Assembly (NCBI RefSeq): GCF_001874625.1
Contig: NZ_CP017671.1
Span: forward strand, 4,340,001-4,404,000
Direction of reading: 5' to 3'
DNA length: 64,000 bases
Origin: Providencia rettgeri
Lineage (GTDB): Bacteria > Pseudomonadota > Gammaproteobacteria > Enterobacterales > Enterobacteriaceae
Shown: one piece after another, positions 1 through 8,809 of the stretch
How the letters are laid out: every line of letters begins with the position of its first letter
How positions within the stretch are numbered: the first letter of the stretch is position 1
Notes under the pieces: model-generated
What the model saw: the letters and a program-made list of their open reading frames with translations, nothing else
The model's database searches: none
Told to the model about the DNA's origin: nothing
Position numbers and translations under genes: made by a program

Positions 1-953
1 GGTTTTCTTGGATTATGATCACCGATAAAGATCAGTTCGTGATTGCCGCTGAATTGATAGATCTGTTTTAAGATCTCAATAGCTTGTCGGCTTAAAGGGA
101 CTAGGTGAGGAGTACGCATTTTTGATCCACGATGAGAGTGTTTTACCCCTTCTATCGCTTCGCGCTCAGCTGGGATCGTCCACATGGCATTTTCAAAATC
201 GATTTCATCCCAACGAGCGAAGCGCAATTCACTGGAACGAATGAAGACTAACAAGGTAAGTTTGACTGCAAGTTTAGTTAAAGGTCTTCCCTTATAATCA
301 TCGATGCGTTGTAAGAACTCGGGTAGGCGTTTAAGTTCTAATGCAGCTCTATGGACTCGTTTACCTGTGGCAACAGCACCCGCCATATCTTGTGCCGGGT
401 TATAATCGATCAAACCACTTTGTACGGCATAACGCATTATGGCTGTCACACGTTGTTGTAAACGTGCTGCCACCTCAAGACGTCCAGACATCTCTACGGC
501 TTTAATGGGTTCAAGTAGGTCGCGAGTTTTTAGTTCGGCAATATTGCGTTTACCAATAGTAGAAAAGATATTGTCCTCAAGGCTTTTGAGTACTCGATGG
601 CTATGGCCTTCAGACCACTTCTTATTAGTCTCGTGCCAATCGCGAGCAACCTTCTCAAAGGTATTAAATTCCTTTTGTTGTTCTTCTTTCACTTCTTTGC
701 GTTTTTCGCTTGGATCAAAACCATTAGCAATTAACTTTCTGGCGGCATCTCTTTTCTCTCTGGCTTCTGCGAGTGAAATATCAGGGTAAACACCCAGAGC
801 TAACATTTTTTGCTTACCGCCAAAACGATACTGTAAACGCCAATATTTTGAGCCGTTGGTATGTACCATCAAGTGCATACCATCACCATCGGTCAATTTA
901 TACGATTTATCCAAAGGCTTGGCAGACCTGACTTTAGCATCAGTAAGAGCCAT
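1..953 (-). CDS. P4-type tyrosine recombinase (integrase), partial at the left edge
   Basis: About 317 codons are open on the minus strand from the ATG at 951-953, preceded by a GGAG ribosome site. The stop lies outside the window, so the C-terminus with the HxxR and Tyr catalytic residues is not visible. The N-terminus (ALTDAKVRSAKP, then DGDGMHLMVHTNGSKYW) is the DUF4102 arm-binding domain of P4/CP4-type integrases. The first catalytic Arg box is seen as FIRSSELRFARWDEID. Families of this type run about 400 residues and insert genomic islands at tRNA 3' ends. The gene sits downstream of leuX and reads away from it, as expected for an island entering at the tRNA; the island body lies left of the window. 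Confidence 0.93.
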   Translation of the reverse strand, partial: MALTDAKVRSAKPLDKSYKLTDGDGMHLMVHTNGSKYWRLQYRFGGKQKMLALGVYPDISLAEAREKRDAARKLIANGFDPSEKRKEVKEEQQKEFNTFEKVARDWHETNKKWSEGHSHRVLKSLEDNIFSTIGKRNIAELKTRDLLEPIKAVEMSGRLEVAARLQQRVTAIMRYAVQSGLIDYNPAQDMAGAVATGKRVHRAALELKRLPEFLQRIDDYKGRPLTKLAVKLTLLVFIRSSELRFARWDEIDFENAMWTIPAEREAIEGVKHSHRGSKMRTPHLVPLSRQAIEILKQIYQFSGNHELIFIGDHNPRK

Positions 954-1103
954 GATTTATCTCCTTGCGTTGGTACAAACTATTATCGAATCGAGAGATA
1001 CCAACACATATACCAACAGTAGGTACTTGATGTGGGTTGACCTTAGTATACTTGGGAAGACTGAAAAGTGGGGAAAAGCCTTGTAAAACTGGGATTTCAG
1101 ATA

Positions 1104-1130
1104 CAAAAAAAGACGTCAGTTGACGTCTCT
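1104..1130 (-). terminator. Terminator of the leuX transcript
   Basis: On the minus strand a GAGACGTCAACTGACGTC hairpin is followed by a run of seven T, 12 nt past the tRNA CCA end. It would separate leuX transcription from the integrase. Confidence 0.75.
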
Positions 1131-1141
1131 TGATGTTCTTA

Positions 1142-1159
1142 TGGTGCCGAAGGCCGGAC
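1142..1159. other. Putative attachment site (att) at the leuX 3' end
   Basis: P4-type integrases recombine within the 3' end of a tRNA gene. The last 18 nt of leuX are the natural crossover segment here, with the integrase starting 188 bp away. The second copy of the direct repeat would lie left of the window, so this is inference from position only. Confidence 0.45.
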
Positions 1160-1226
1160 TCGAACCGGCACACCCGAAGGCGGTTGATTTTGAATCAACT
1201 GCGTCTACCAATTCCGCCACTCCGGC
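1142..1226 (-). tRNA. leuX: tRNA-Leu (anticodon CAA)
   Basis: An 85-nt cloverleaf on the minus strand. The acceptor stem GCCGGAG pairs with CTTCGGC, the anticodon loop TTCAAAA gives CAA, there is a long class-II variable arm, the T-loop is GTTCGAGTC, and the CCA end is encoded at 1142-1144. Length and sequence agree with E. coli leuX, the target of P4-like and many pathogenicity-island integrases. It lies near lptG-lptF, as in E. coli. Confidence 0.96.
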
Positions 1227-1259
1227 ACTGAAGTGATGTGTTTCTTGGAAAACGCTGCC

Positions 1260-1287
1260 ATTATACTTGCCTTGTGTCTACTGGCAA
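1260..1287 (-). promoter_or_regulatory. leuX promoter
   Basis: On the minus strand TTGCCA (1282-1287) and a perfect TATAAT (1260-1265) are separated by 16 bp. A GC-rich discriminator (GGCAGCG) follows, as in stringently controlled stable-RNA promoters. Confidence 0.75.
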
Positions 1288-1502
1288 CACTTATTCTTGA
1301 AGATCAAGTCTGTTCGATTAAAAAAACGCATATTGCTAAAATCACATGATAAGAGAAAGAAAGCTTCTTTTGTTTATATCTTCATTAGCCGATATGGTAG
1401 CTTTCCCTAACTATTTTTCTTATCACAACGCTGGGTCACTGGCGATAGACAATTATTTTTGTTAGTTTATCCGCAATCTAATACAAACATTAAGGCTTTA
1501 TC

Positions 1503-1589
1503 ATGGGTTTTGTTGGGTGGATAGCGACAGGGATCTTTATTGGCATCTTAATTGGTGTGGTAATGAAAATTTTCGCTAAGAAAAAATAA
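1503..1589 (+). CDS. Candidate 28-residue membrane peptide
   Basis: ATG at 1503 with AAGG eight bases upstream encodes 28 residues. A Gly/Ile/Val-rich hydrophobic stretch (WIATGIFIGILIGVVM) is followed by a basic tail (KIFAKKK). This is the usual shape of a single-span small membrane protein with the basic end in the cytoplasm. The start loosely recalls the opening of GlsB/YeaQ-type small proteins, but it is far too short for that family. It lies 50 bp upstream of ampH on the same strand. No homologue is recognised, and chance cannot be excluded at this size. Confidence 0.4.
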   Translation: MGFVGWIATGIFIGILIGVVMKIFAKKK

Positions 1590-1638
1590 GATTGGCTGAA
1601 TAGCCATTTGCAAACAATCATATCGGCTGGCTTCAAAC

Positions 1639-2862
1639 ATGAAGAAATCATTACTAAAAATTCTGTCAGTATCTGCGTTGTCTTTAGCCTTGATGGCATG
1701 TTCAACAACGACCAAAAAAACACCAAAATTTCTGCAAACGAATGATATTGCATCTACTGACTGGCAGGTTTTTGAAGGAGATAGAAGGACCTACGAACGC
1801 GTTGCTAAAATTGTCGATTTATATGCCAATCGTATTTTTAACGAAAGCGACGCCAGAGGTATGGCAATAATTGTTATTGATAATAACCAAGTTTTATCCC
1901 GTTATTATGGCGAAACAGCACCCGGCAATGGTAAAAAACCGGGGCCAAATTCACTCATTCGCATAGCATCAATTACTAAATTGATGACGAGTGAAATATT
2001 AATCAAGCTTGAACAAGACAAAAAGTTATTAATTACTGACCCGCTGCAACAATATGCCTATCATGGTGTTACTGTGCCTGATAACTCCAGTGGGCAGCCG
2101 ATTCGCCTCTACCACCTTGCAAGCCACACCAGTGGCTTACCTCGTGAGCAACCAGGCGGAAAATGGGGGCGTCCTGTATTTATTTGGCCAACCCAAGATA
2201 ACCGCTGGACATGGTTAAAAACAGGCAAATTAGATGCGACGCCAGGCACAGAGGCATCCTATTCTAACCTTGCATATGACTTATTAGCTGATGCCATGGT
2301 GAAAGCATCAGGTCATTCTTACCCACAATTGTTTAGTCATTATGTCACCTCCCCAGCCAAAATGACCAATACCACCTATACACCCAATAAAGCTCAATGT
2401 GCACGTTTAATGGAAGGCACTAAACCAAGCCCTTGCCATAATACACTTGCAGCAGCAGGAAGCGGTGGTGTGTATTCAACCCCAGCAGATATGCAAAAGT
2501 GGATGCAACAATTTTTATCGACAGATAAGAGCTTAAGGAAAGTCACCGCGGCTCGTGAGCAAGGCATCTATTTCCCTCGCGAAAAATTGTTAGAAATTAA
2601 AGGAATGGACGTCGCTGGCCATGCGGATGGGTTAGGCCTTGGGTGGGTGTATATGAAACCGAAGAATGGCACTCCAGGAATTTACCAGAAAACAGGCGGC
2701 GGCGGTGGGTTTAATACCTATATGGCGATGATCCCACAGCAAAACATTGGGGTATTTGTCGTCATGACCCGAAAAGATAGCAGCAAATTTAGTAAGTTAA
2801 CTATTGGCGTTAATGAACTCGTCGCTTCGCTATCTTCTAACCACGCATATGGGAAACATTGA
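1639..2862 (+). CDS. ampH: AmpH penicillin-binding protein (DD-carboxypeptidase/DD-endopeptidase)
   Basis: A 407-residue serine hydrolase of the class C beta-lactamase fold, close along its length to E. coli AmpH, which trims peptidoglycan cross-links in the periplasm and binds beta-lactams. The active-site serine is in SITK (IRIASITKLM), the second motif is YSN (EASYSNLAYDLL), and the third is KTG (QKTGGGGGF). The N-terminus is MKKSLLKIL followed by LALMAC, a good lipobox, so it is probably a lipoprotein, whereas E. coli AmpH has a cleavable signal peptide. It is monocistronic and ends in a hairpin terminator. It is not a resistance AmpC; the AmpH features (HTSGLPREQPGG, TLAAAGSGGVYSTP) are distinct. 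Confidence 0.92.
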   Translation: MKKSLLKILSVSALSLALMACSTTTKKTPKFLQTNDIASTDWQVFEGDRRTYERVAKIVDLYANRIFNESDARGMAIIVIDNNQVLSRYYGETAPGNGKKPGPNSLIRIASITKLMTSEILIKLEQDKKLLITDPLQQYAYHGVTVPDNSSGQPIRLYHLASHTSGLPREQPGGKWGRPVFIWPTQDNRWTWLKTGKLDATPGTEASYSNLAYDLLADAMVKASGHSYPQLFSHYVTSPAKMTNTTYTPNKAQCARLMEGTKPSPCHNTLAAAGSGGVYSTPADMQKWMQQFLSTDKSLRKVTAAREQGIYFPREKLLEIKGMDVAGHADGLGLGWVYMKPKNGTPGIYQKTGGGGGFNTYMAMIPQQNIGVFVVMTRKDSSKFSKLTIGVNELVASLSSNHAYGKH

Positions 2863-2952
2863 AGGAGTACCGCCAAAGCATTACAAACAATGGCGAGTTA
2901 CACCCCGACCCTAAAACGTGGATTTACCCGCATTATCGCATTAATTGCGACA

Positions 2953-2980
2953 ACAGCCTGATATATTCAGGCTGTTTTTG
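2953..2980 (+). terminator. ampH terminator
   Basis: A nine-base perfect stem (acagcctga / tcaggctgt) with a 5-nt loop and a T-run. A 23-codon ORF (2890-2961) ends inside the stem; it has no ribosome site and is not called. Confidence 0.8.
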
Positions 2981-3064
2981 ATAATTTTACTACCCATTTT
3001 TAAAATCAATTCATTCAAATTCCCGATAATCTTTTAGCCTTCCATTAACACATCCAGAGCTAAA

Positions 3065-3508
3065 ATGAAAACAAAAAACCACGCGATAACATTAAGTTGT
3101 CAGGCTACACAATACCCGAAAATTAGCCAATTTGAATTGATAGAAATTTTGAATAGTATTAGAGGCCATTGTACTAAAAAACCAGAGTACGTAGAGAATA
3201 GGTCTATTGCTACTCAATACCCCTACAAATATTTAGATGGCTCAGAATTACAAGCTATCAAAGCTTACCGACAAGAAGAAAGGCGAATATATCGGGAAAA
3301 GTGCCAAACGGCTTTTAAATTTAAACGACAAAATAGTATGAAAGGTGGATTTTTTTCACTTGCTCAGCAATTAGCAAACCGGAGTCGCCAAAATATTTTA
3401 GCTATTGATAACCAAAGTCATATCTCAGGAGCCAGAAAAAAGTTATTTCAACCCCAAACAAGGGTAGTCGCCTTTATCAGTGCATTAGGTTACGCAATAG
3501 TTGGTTAA
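3065..3508 (+). CDS. Unknown protein, first of a tandem pair of paralogues
   Basis: 147 residues, no signal peptide or membrane span. The C-terminal third (GGFFSLAQQLANRSRQNILAID and following) closely matches the C-terminus of the next gene (YFSCAQQLANKSRLNVIGIK), so the two are duplicates. The middle is charged and probably helical (AYRQEERRIYREK). No family is recognised. It lies between ampH and lptG, in the stretch next to the leuX integration site, and is AT-rich. Confidence 0.6.
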   Translation: MKTKNHAITLSCQATQYPKISQFELIEILNSIRGHCTKKPEYVENRSIATQYPYKYLDGSELQAIKAYRQEERRIYREKCQTAFKFKRQNSMKGGFFSLAQQLANRSRQNILAIDNQSHISGARKKLFQPQTRVVAFISALGYAIVG

Positions 3509-3632
3509 TAATAACAGTATTAATGCCCTATTATTCAAGCTATTTCTTATATTTATAATCGTTTTATGCAATGTTGTAAGCTGATTCAAGGCTAATCTTA
3601 ATCCCTCTTCTACTTGATGAATAGGAATTAAA

Positions 3633-4129
3633 ATGCGTACTTCTCCATTTTTTTTACATCATATAACACGGCCCTGTACCATTAAACAGGGCAACGTTTC
3701 TGAGTTGGTTCTCCAACTTAGAAGAATCCATAACCACCAAAACATATTCCCTGCCCCGCAGAAACCGACATCAGTAGAAATAAATCTTGGATCACTCAAT
3801 TCTCATCCTTTAAAAAACAATCAAAAGAAATTAGAACAAACACCTGAATATAAAAAACTTGTCAGTGAAGCACGAAAAGAAGTACAAATCGCATTCACAG
3901 AGCAAGAATGGAAAAAAGCTTATCTTATTCGCCAGTCATATACGGCGAATGGCGGTATTTTTCTTGTGCTCAACAGTTAGCGAATAAAAGTCGATTGAAT
4001 GTTATTGGGATTAAAGGTGAATATATCAGTACATCTGCAGATAATAGGCAACAACAAGTTTTATTCCGTCCTCAGAATAAACTATTACGAATTATCAGTA
4101 AGTTAGGAAACTTATTACTAAGTAAATGA
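3633..4129 (+). pseudogene. Second tandem paralogue, frameshifted in a T-run
   Basis: The frame opening at 3633 runs to 3980. The conserved C-terminal block (CAQQLANKSRLNV to the stop at 4129) is in the -1 frame. Adding one T to the five-T run at 3958-3962 joins them into about 165 residues, giving ANGGIF-SCAQQLANKSR, which lines up with KGGFFSLAQQLANRSR of the upstream paralogue. There the matching site has seven T. Either the gene is broken or the run length is an assembly error. The function is unknown. Confidence 0.65.
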
Positions 4130-4138
4130 CGACAAAGA

Positions 4139-4173
4139 AAAAGGCTGTGATACCCGAAGATACACAGCCTTTA
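4139..4173. terminator. Bidirectional terminator between the paralogue pair and lptG
   Basis: Ten-base stem (aaaggctgtg / cacagccttt) between converging genes, with A- and T-rich flanks on both sides. Confidence 0.75.
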
Positions 4174-4188
4174 ATGACCTATAAAACG

Positions 4189-5265
4189 CTATTTTCGTTT
4201 CACTAATAAAACAATACTGACAATTAGGAACAATAAGCTTGGCAAGATAGCTGCAATAATCGGTGGTACTGAATAAACAAGGCTCCAGTTACCAAACCCT
4301 TGGTTTAGCACATAAAATAAGAAGCCGCCCACAATACCTGAAATAACACGTACCCCCATTGGTACGGTGCGTAATGGCCCGAAAATAAACGAAACGGCCA
4401 TTAACATCATGACAGCGGCAGAGAGTGGCGCCAATATTTTTTTCCACATACTTAATTCATAAACAGCTGCAACTTGACCACTTTCTTTCAAATAAGAAAC
4501 ATACTGATATAAGCCACGAATAGATAACGAATCCGCATTCAAAGAAACTATCCCTAGTTTTTCTGGGGTAAGGTTAGTTTTCCAGTCAACCGTCAACCGC
4601 TGTGAACCCGTAATTTTTTTCTCACTGCTTAATATTGACTCATCCACTTGAGATAACACCCACTGTTTATTTGCCGTGTCATACTCCCCACTTGAAGCAA
4701 ACATCACCGAGTTAAGTTTTTGTTGCTTATCAAAACGGTAAATCGATACATCTTGAATCGATGTTGCGTTATTAATACGCTGAATGTGTATAAAGTCGCG
4801 GCCATCTTTTGCCCACATTCCCTCGTCAGTAACCACTAATGAATTACCAACGATTTTTTCTGCACGGTAGTTTCTCGCCCATTGCTCACCGGCTGGTGCA
4901 ATCCATTCACCAATGAACATCGCCACGATAACCAGAGGGATAGCCGTTTTCATCACCGCAAGGGCAATCTGTAAACGGGTAAAACCAGAAGCTTGCATGA
5001 CCACCAGCTCACTACGTGAAGCGAGTGCACCTAAGCCCATTAACGCCCCTAATAAGGCCGCCATCGGGAAGAAAACATCAATATCTTTTGGTACCGTAAG
5101 TAAAGTAAAAACCCCCGCGCTCAACGCAGTGTAATCACCATCACCTACTTTACGCAGTTGCTCGACAAATTTAATAATCCCAGCGAGTGAAACCAATAAA
5201 AAAAGCGTCACCAAAATAGAATTTAGGATGGTCCGACCGATATACCTATCTAAAACACCAAACAT
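4189..5265 (-). CDS. lptG: LPS export ABC transporter permease LptG
   Basis: A 358-residue inner-membrane permease of the YjgP/YjgQ family (E. coli 360). With LptF and the ATPase LptB2 it extracts lipopolysaccharide and passes it to LptC and the periplasmic bridge. The N-terminus (FGVLDRYIGRTILNSILVTLFLL) and the final three helices (SAAVMMLMAVSFIFGPL to the end) frame a periplasmic beta-jellyroll domain. Its ATG shares one base with the lptF stop, so the pair is translationally coupled. Confidence 0.97.
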   Translation of the reverse strand: MFGVLDRYIGRTILNSILVTLFLLVSLAGIIKFVEQLRKVGDGDYTALSAGVFTLLTVPKDIDVFFPMAALLGALMGLGALASRSELVVMQASGFTRLQIALAVMKTAIPLVIVAMFIGEWIAPAGEQWARNYRAEKIVGNSLVVTDEGMWAKDGRDFIHIQRINNATSIQDVSIYRFDKQQKLNSVMFASSGEYDTANKQWVLSQVDESILSSEKKITGSQRLTVDWKTNLTPEKLGIVSLNADSLSIRGLYQYVSYLKESGQVAAVYELSMWKKILAPLSAAVMMLMAVSFIFGPLRTVPMGVRVISGIVGGFLFYVLNQGFGNWSLVYSVPPIIAAILPSLLFLIVSIVLLVKRK

Positions 5266-6362
5266 CAGGCAACCCCTTTACTCAATTTAAGACGCATACG
5301 GCGCATAGGAACAGTGTTCCATGCATTGAGGATCACCGCTAAGACTAAATACCCTAAGTTCACTGCCCACATGGTATACCTTGGGTCAATATCACCTTTA
5401 TCTGCACTATTGCGTAACGTACTTTGCAGCAAAAAGAAGATGAGGTACAACAGCAGCGCAGGTAACATACTTAGCACCCGACCTTGACGTGGGTTCACTT
5501 CACTTAGAGGTACCACCATTAAAGCCATGACGATAACCGAGAAAACAATCGTTAAACGCCAATGAAACTCTGCATTCACTTCAGGTGTATTTTCATTCCA
5601 CAATTGCAGCATATTCTTTTGCTCAACGCGGTCATTACGAGCCTCACCTGTTTGATGATCGACTATGGCTTGGTAATTGACAAAGTCAGTGATACGAAAA
5701 TCACGTAATAATGCCGTCCCCTCGTAACGGGTCCCTTCATTAAGAATAACCACTTGACGGCCATCAGGGTCTTCCTTCATATAGCCACTTTCGGCAACCA
5801 CTACAGAAGGGCGCTGTTCATTCGCAGCACGTAACTGCGCTAGGAAAACATTTTTGAAATTACTCCCTTTTACATCACCAATATACAAAACATAGTTGCC
5901 GTCTTTTGTGGTTTTAAACTGCCCTTCCACCATTGCGGCTAAACCTGGGTTAGCTTTAGCATCCGCTAACACTTGTTCTTGATATTGAGATGACCACGGT
6001 AGCATCCACGTAATATTGGCAACTGCCACCATGGCGGTAATCATGGCCAGCACTAACGCCGCTTTGACCAAAACACTTTTCCCTAAACCGCAGGCGTGCA
6101 TTACCGTAATTTCACTTTCAGTATAAAGCTTACTGTAGGTCATCAATAGCCCAAGAAATAGGCTTAAAGGTAAGATAAGTTGCGCCATTTCAGGCACACC
6201 TAACCCCAGTAAAGGAAGTACTAAGTTTGATGGAATATTGCCCTGAACGGCAGCGCCCAGAATATCTATCGACTTCTGGCTAAAAAAGATTAGCATCAAT
6301 ACAAAAAGTATGGCTAACTGACTTTTCAGGGTTTCCCGTACCAAATATCTAATAATGATCAC
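5265..6362 (-). CDS. lptF: LPS export ABC transporter permease LptF
   Basis: Partner of LptG in the LptB2FG extractor. The family start IIIRYLVRETLKSQLAILF follows a GTG at 6360-6362, giving 365 residues against 366 in E. coli. An in-frame ATG 57 bp upstream (6419) would add a stretch not found in the family, so GTG is preferred. There are six membrane segments with a periplasmic domain between the third and fourth. It is first gene of the lptF-lptG operon and is divergent from pepA. Confidence 0.95.
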   Translation of the reverse strand: MIIIRYLVRETLKSQLAILFVLMLIFFSQKSIDILGAAVQGNIPSNLVLPLLGLGVPEMAQLILPLSLFLGLLMTYSKLYTESEITVMHACGLGKSVLVKAALVLAMITAMVAVANITWMLPWSSQYQEQVLADAKANPGLAAMVEGQFKTTKDGNYVLYIGDVKGSNFKNVFLAQLRAANEQRPSVVVAESGYMKEDPDGRQVVILNEGTRYEGTALLRDFRITDFVNYQAIVDHQTGEARNDRVEQKNMLQLWNENTPEVNAEFHWRLTIVFSVIVMALMVVPLSEVNPRQGRVLSMLPALLLYLIFFLLQSTLRNSADKGDIDPRYTMWAVNLGYLVLAVILNAWNTVPMRRMRLKLSKGVA

Positions 6363-6702
6363 GCTTATTACGCCTGTGAAAACTTGTCTTTTGGGTAGAA
6401 AATGGCTAAGTTCGTTCAATGTCTGCCATTTACTAACATATACTCTAGTTTATTGTATGGCTAGAATGATATAAAAGCATTCTCTATACTGATTAAAATA
6501 TCAGAACATGCTTAATATTCGCGAAACCAAATATACTCGCCATACTTCGTAGTTGTATCGCGATAAACAGCATACAACTTGGTTTATTTCGCGTATAGAT
6601 GGTCAGTTTAACATAAAGAGTTCATTCTCTATGAGGTAGATCATGCGAAACGCTAATTCTAGCGGGAGCATCGGCCTTTGTCTTTAAGATTCAGGAGAAC
6701 GC
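6363..6702. promoter_or_regulatory. Divergent lptF / pepA intergenic region
   Basis: 340 bp of AT-rich DNA that must hold promoters for both directions. Tat-like -10 candidates occur on both strands, but no operator stands out. The pepA ribosome site (AGGAG) is at 6691-6695. Confidence 0.5.
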
Positions 6703-8214
6703 ATGGAGTTTAGTGTAAAAAGTGGTAGCCCGGAAAAACAACGCAGTGCATGTATTGTTGTCGGAGTCTTTGAACCACGCCGTCTGTCCCCAATTGCTGA
6801 ACAGCTGGACAAAATTAGTGACGGATATATCAGCGCCCTGCTGCGCCGCGGCGAACTTGAGGGTAAAGTAGGGCAATCCCTGCTACTCCATCATGTACCA
6901 AATGTTCTGTCTGAACGCATTCTGCTTATCGGTTGTGGTAAAGAGCGCGAATTAGATGAACGCCAATTTAAACAAATTATTCAGAAAACAATTAGTACTC
7001 TGAATGAAACAGGCTCAATGGAAGCCGTATGTTTCTTAACTGAATTACATGTAAAAGGCCGCAATAACTACTGGAAAGTACGTCAAGCAGTCGAAACAGC
7101 AAAAGAATCGCTGTATGTGTTTGACCAACTAAAAAGTAATAAAACAGAGCACCGTCGCCCACTACGCAAACTGGTGTTTAATGTCCCAACACGCCGTGAA
7201 TTGACCAGTGGTGAGCGCGCGATTTCCCATGGCTTAGCCATTGCTTCAGGGGTTAAAGCTGCGAAAGACTTAAGTAACATGCCACCAAACATTTGTAATG
7301 CCGGTTACTTAGCCTCTCAAGCTCGTCAACTAGCAGATATTTCAGATAGCAAACTAACCACTCGTGTGATTGGTGAAGAGCAAATGAAAGAGCTGGGAAT
7401 GAATGCCTATCTAGCAGTGGGTCAAGGTTCACAAAATGAATCACTGATGTCCATTATGGAATATAAAGGCAACCCAGATGCGGACAGCAAGCCAATTGTT
7501 CTGCTCGGTAAAGGGTTAACCTTTGACTCAGGTGGTATTTCAATCAAACCAGGCGAAGGCATGGATGAAATGAAATACGACATGTGTGGTGCGGCAAGTG
7601 TGTATGGCGTGATGCGTTTTATCACTGAATTGCAACTTCCAATCAATGTGATTGGGGTACTAGCAGGTTGTGAAAACATGCCTGGTGGTCGCGCTTATCG
7701 TCCCGGCGATATTTTAACTACCATGTCAGGGCAAACCGTTGAAGTACTTAATACTGATGCGGAAGGTCGGTTAGTTCTGTGTGATGCACTCACCTATGTT
7801 GAACGCTTTGAACCTGAGCTGGTTATTGATATCGCTACCTTAACAGGGGCTTGTGTAATTGCATTAGGTAGCCATTATACAGGGTTGATGTCAAACCATA
7901 ATCCACTAGCTCATGAGCTGTTAAATGCCTCGGAACAAGCGGGTGACCGTGCATGGCGCTTACCACTAGCGGATGAGTATTTTGACCAAATCACCCCTAA
8001 TTTTGCTGATTTAGCGAATACAGGTGGTCGTCCAGCAGGTGCAATTACCGCTGGCTGCTTCCTATCTCGCTTTGCCACTAAATATAACTGGGCACACCTT
8101 GATATTGCAGGTACCGCTTGGCGTTCAGGTGCCGCGAAAGGGGCTACTGGTCGTCCGGTTGCGATGCTAGCGCAGTTTTTACTAAACCGCGCGGGTTTAA
8201 ATGGTGATGAGTAA
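6703..8214 (+). CDS. pepA: Leucyl aminopeptidase PepA (M17), also a DNA-binding regulator
   Basis: 503 residues, same length class as E. coli PepA. The C-terminal catalytic domain shows the metal/active-site stretch [19 protein letters not shown] and the M17 signature NTDAEGRL; the N-terminal domain is the one used for DNA binding. The enzyme is a hexameric Mn/Zn aminopeptidase of the cytosol. In E. coli it also assists XerCD recombination at cer and represses carAB. It is followed by its own terminator, so holC-valS are transcribed separately. Confidence 0.97.
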   Translation: MEFSVKSGSPEKQRSACIVVGVFEPRRLSPIAEQLDKISDGYISALLRRGELEGKVGQSLLLHHVPNVLSERILLIGCGKERELDERQFKQIIQKTISTLNETGSMEAVCFLTELHVKGRNNYWKVRQAVETAKESLYVFDQLKSNKTEHRRPLRKLVFNVPTRRELTSGERAISHGLAIASGVKAAKDLSNMPPNICNAGYLASQARQLADISDSKLTTRVIGEEQMKELGMNAYLAVGQGSQNESLMSIMEYKGNPDADSKPIVLLGKGLTFDSGGISIKPGEGMDEMKYDMCGAASVYGVMRFITELQLPINVIGVLAGCENMPGGRAYRPGDILTTMSGQTVEVLNTDAEGRLVLCDALTYVERFEPELVIDIATLTGACVIALGSHYTGLMSNHNPLAHELLNASEQAGDRAWRLPLADEYFDQITPNFADLANTGGRPAGAITAGCFLSRFATKYNWAHLDIAGTAWRSGAAKGATGRPVAMLAQFLLNRAGLNGDE

Positions 8215-8251
8215 TCCCATTTAAATGATTTAGCTGTATCTCGTCCATAAA

Positions 8252-8292
8252 AATATCCCGATGAGCAATAGTGATTCGGGATATTGTTTTTT
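8252..8292 (+). terminator. pepA terminator
   Basis: Stem aatatcccga / tcgggatatt with a 14-nt loop and a T-run at 8287-8292. Confidence 0.8.
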
Positions 8293-8383
8293 GGTTTTCA
8301 AGGCACTGAGAAAGCCATTTTGAGGCAGCTATAAAAAAGGATATAATTAAGCATAGATATATACTGCGCTTGGTTACCAAAAT

Positions 8384-8801
8384 ACACCCCTGCAAATTGA
8401 AGGGTAGCGATTTAAACTATACCCTAGATAATTCAGTTTGTAGGTAGGCGGCAAGCGACTGAGACCTTAGGAGCATACATAAGTAGGTGACTAAGGCGAA
8501 AAAACGTAGCTAACACCCCTGCAAATTGAAGGGTAGCGATTTAAGCTATACCCTAGATAATTCAGTTTGTAGGTAGGCGGCAAGCGACTGAGACCTTAGG
8601 AGCATACCTAAGTAGGTGACTAAGGCGAAAAACATAGCTAACACCCCTGCAAATTGAAGGGTAGCGATTTAAGCTATACCCTAGATAATTCAGTTTGTAG
8701 GTAGGCGGCAAGCGACTGAGACCTTAGGAGCATACCTAAGTATGTGACTAAGGCGAAAGAGCGTAGCCAACACCCCTACAAACTGAAGTATGACGGGTAT
8801 A
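8384..8801 (+). repeat. Tandem array of three ERIC elements plus one right-end fragment
   Basis: Three complete ERIC (IRU) units start at 8418, 8547 and 8675 (spacing 129 and 128 bp). The last spans 8675-8801, exactly the classical 127 bp. Each has the inverted ends (tataccctagataattc / gaagggtagcg or gaagtatgacgggtata), the core AGGCGGCAAG, and the central hairpin ccttag...ctaagg around GAGCATAC. A lone right end at 8384-8417 precedes them. ERICs are non-autonomous palindromic repeats of Enterobacterales. This array fills the pepA-holC gap and stops 8 bp before the holC start. Confidence 0.93.
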
Positions 8802-8809
8802 ATGGGTAT

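Noticed and set aside
1639-2862. Class C beta-lactamase (AmpC) resistance gene.
   Set aside because: Sequence features and length match AmpH, and no ampR gene is adjacent.
2890-2961. 23-codon ORF after ampH.
   Set aside because: No ribosome site; its stop lies inside the terminator stem.
8744-8809. N-terminal extension of HolC starting inside the ERIC.
   Set aside because: The extra residues are repeat-encoded and absent from the family; the start at 8810 matches E. coli. Kept only as an alternative in a finding.
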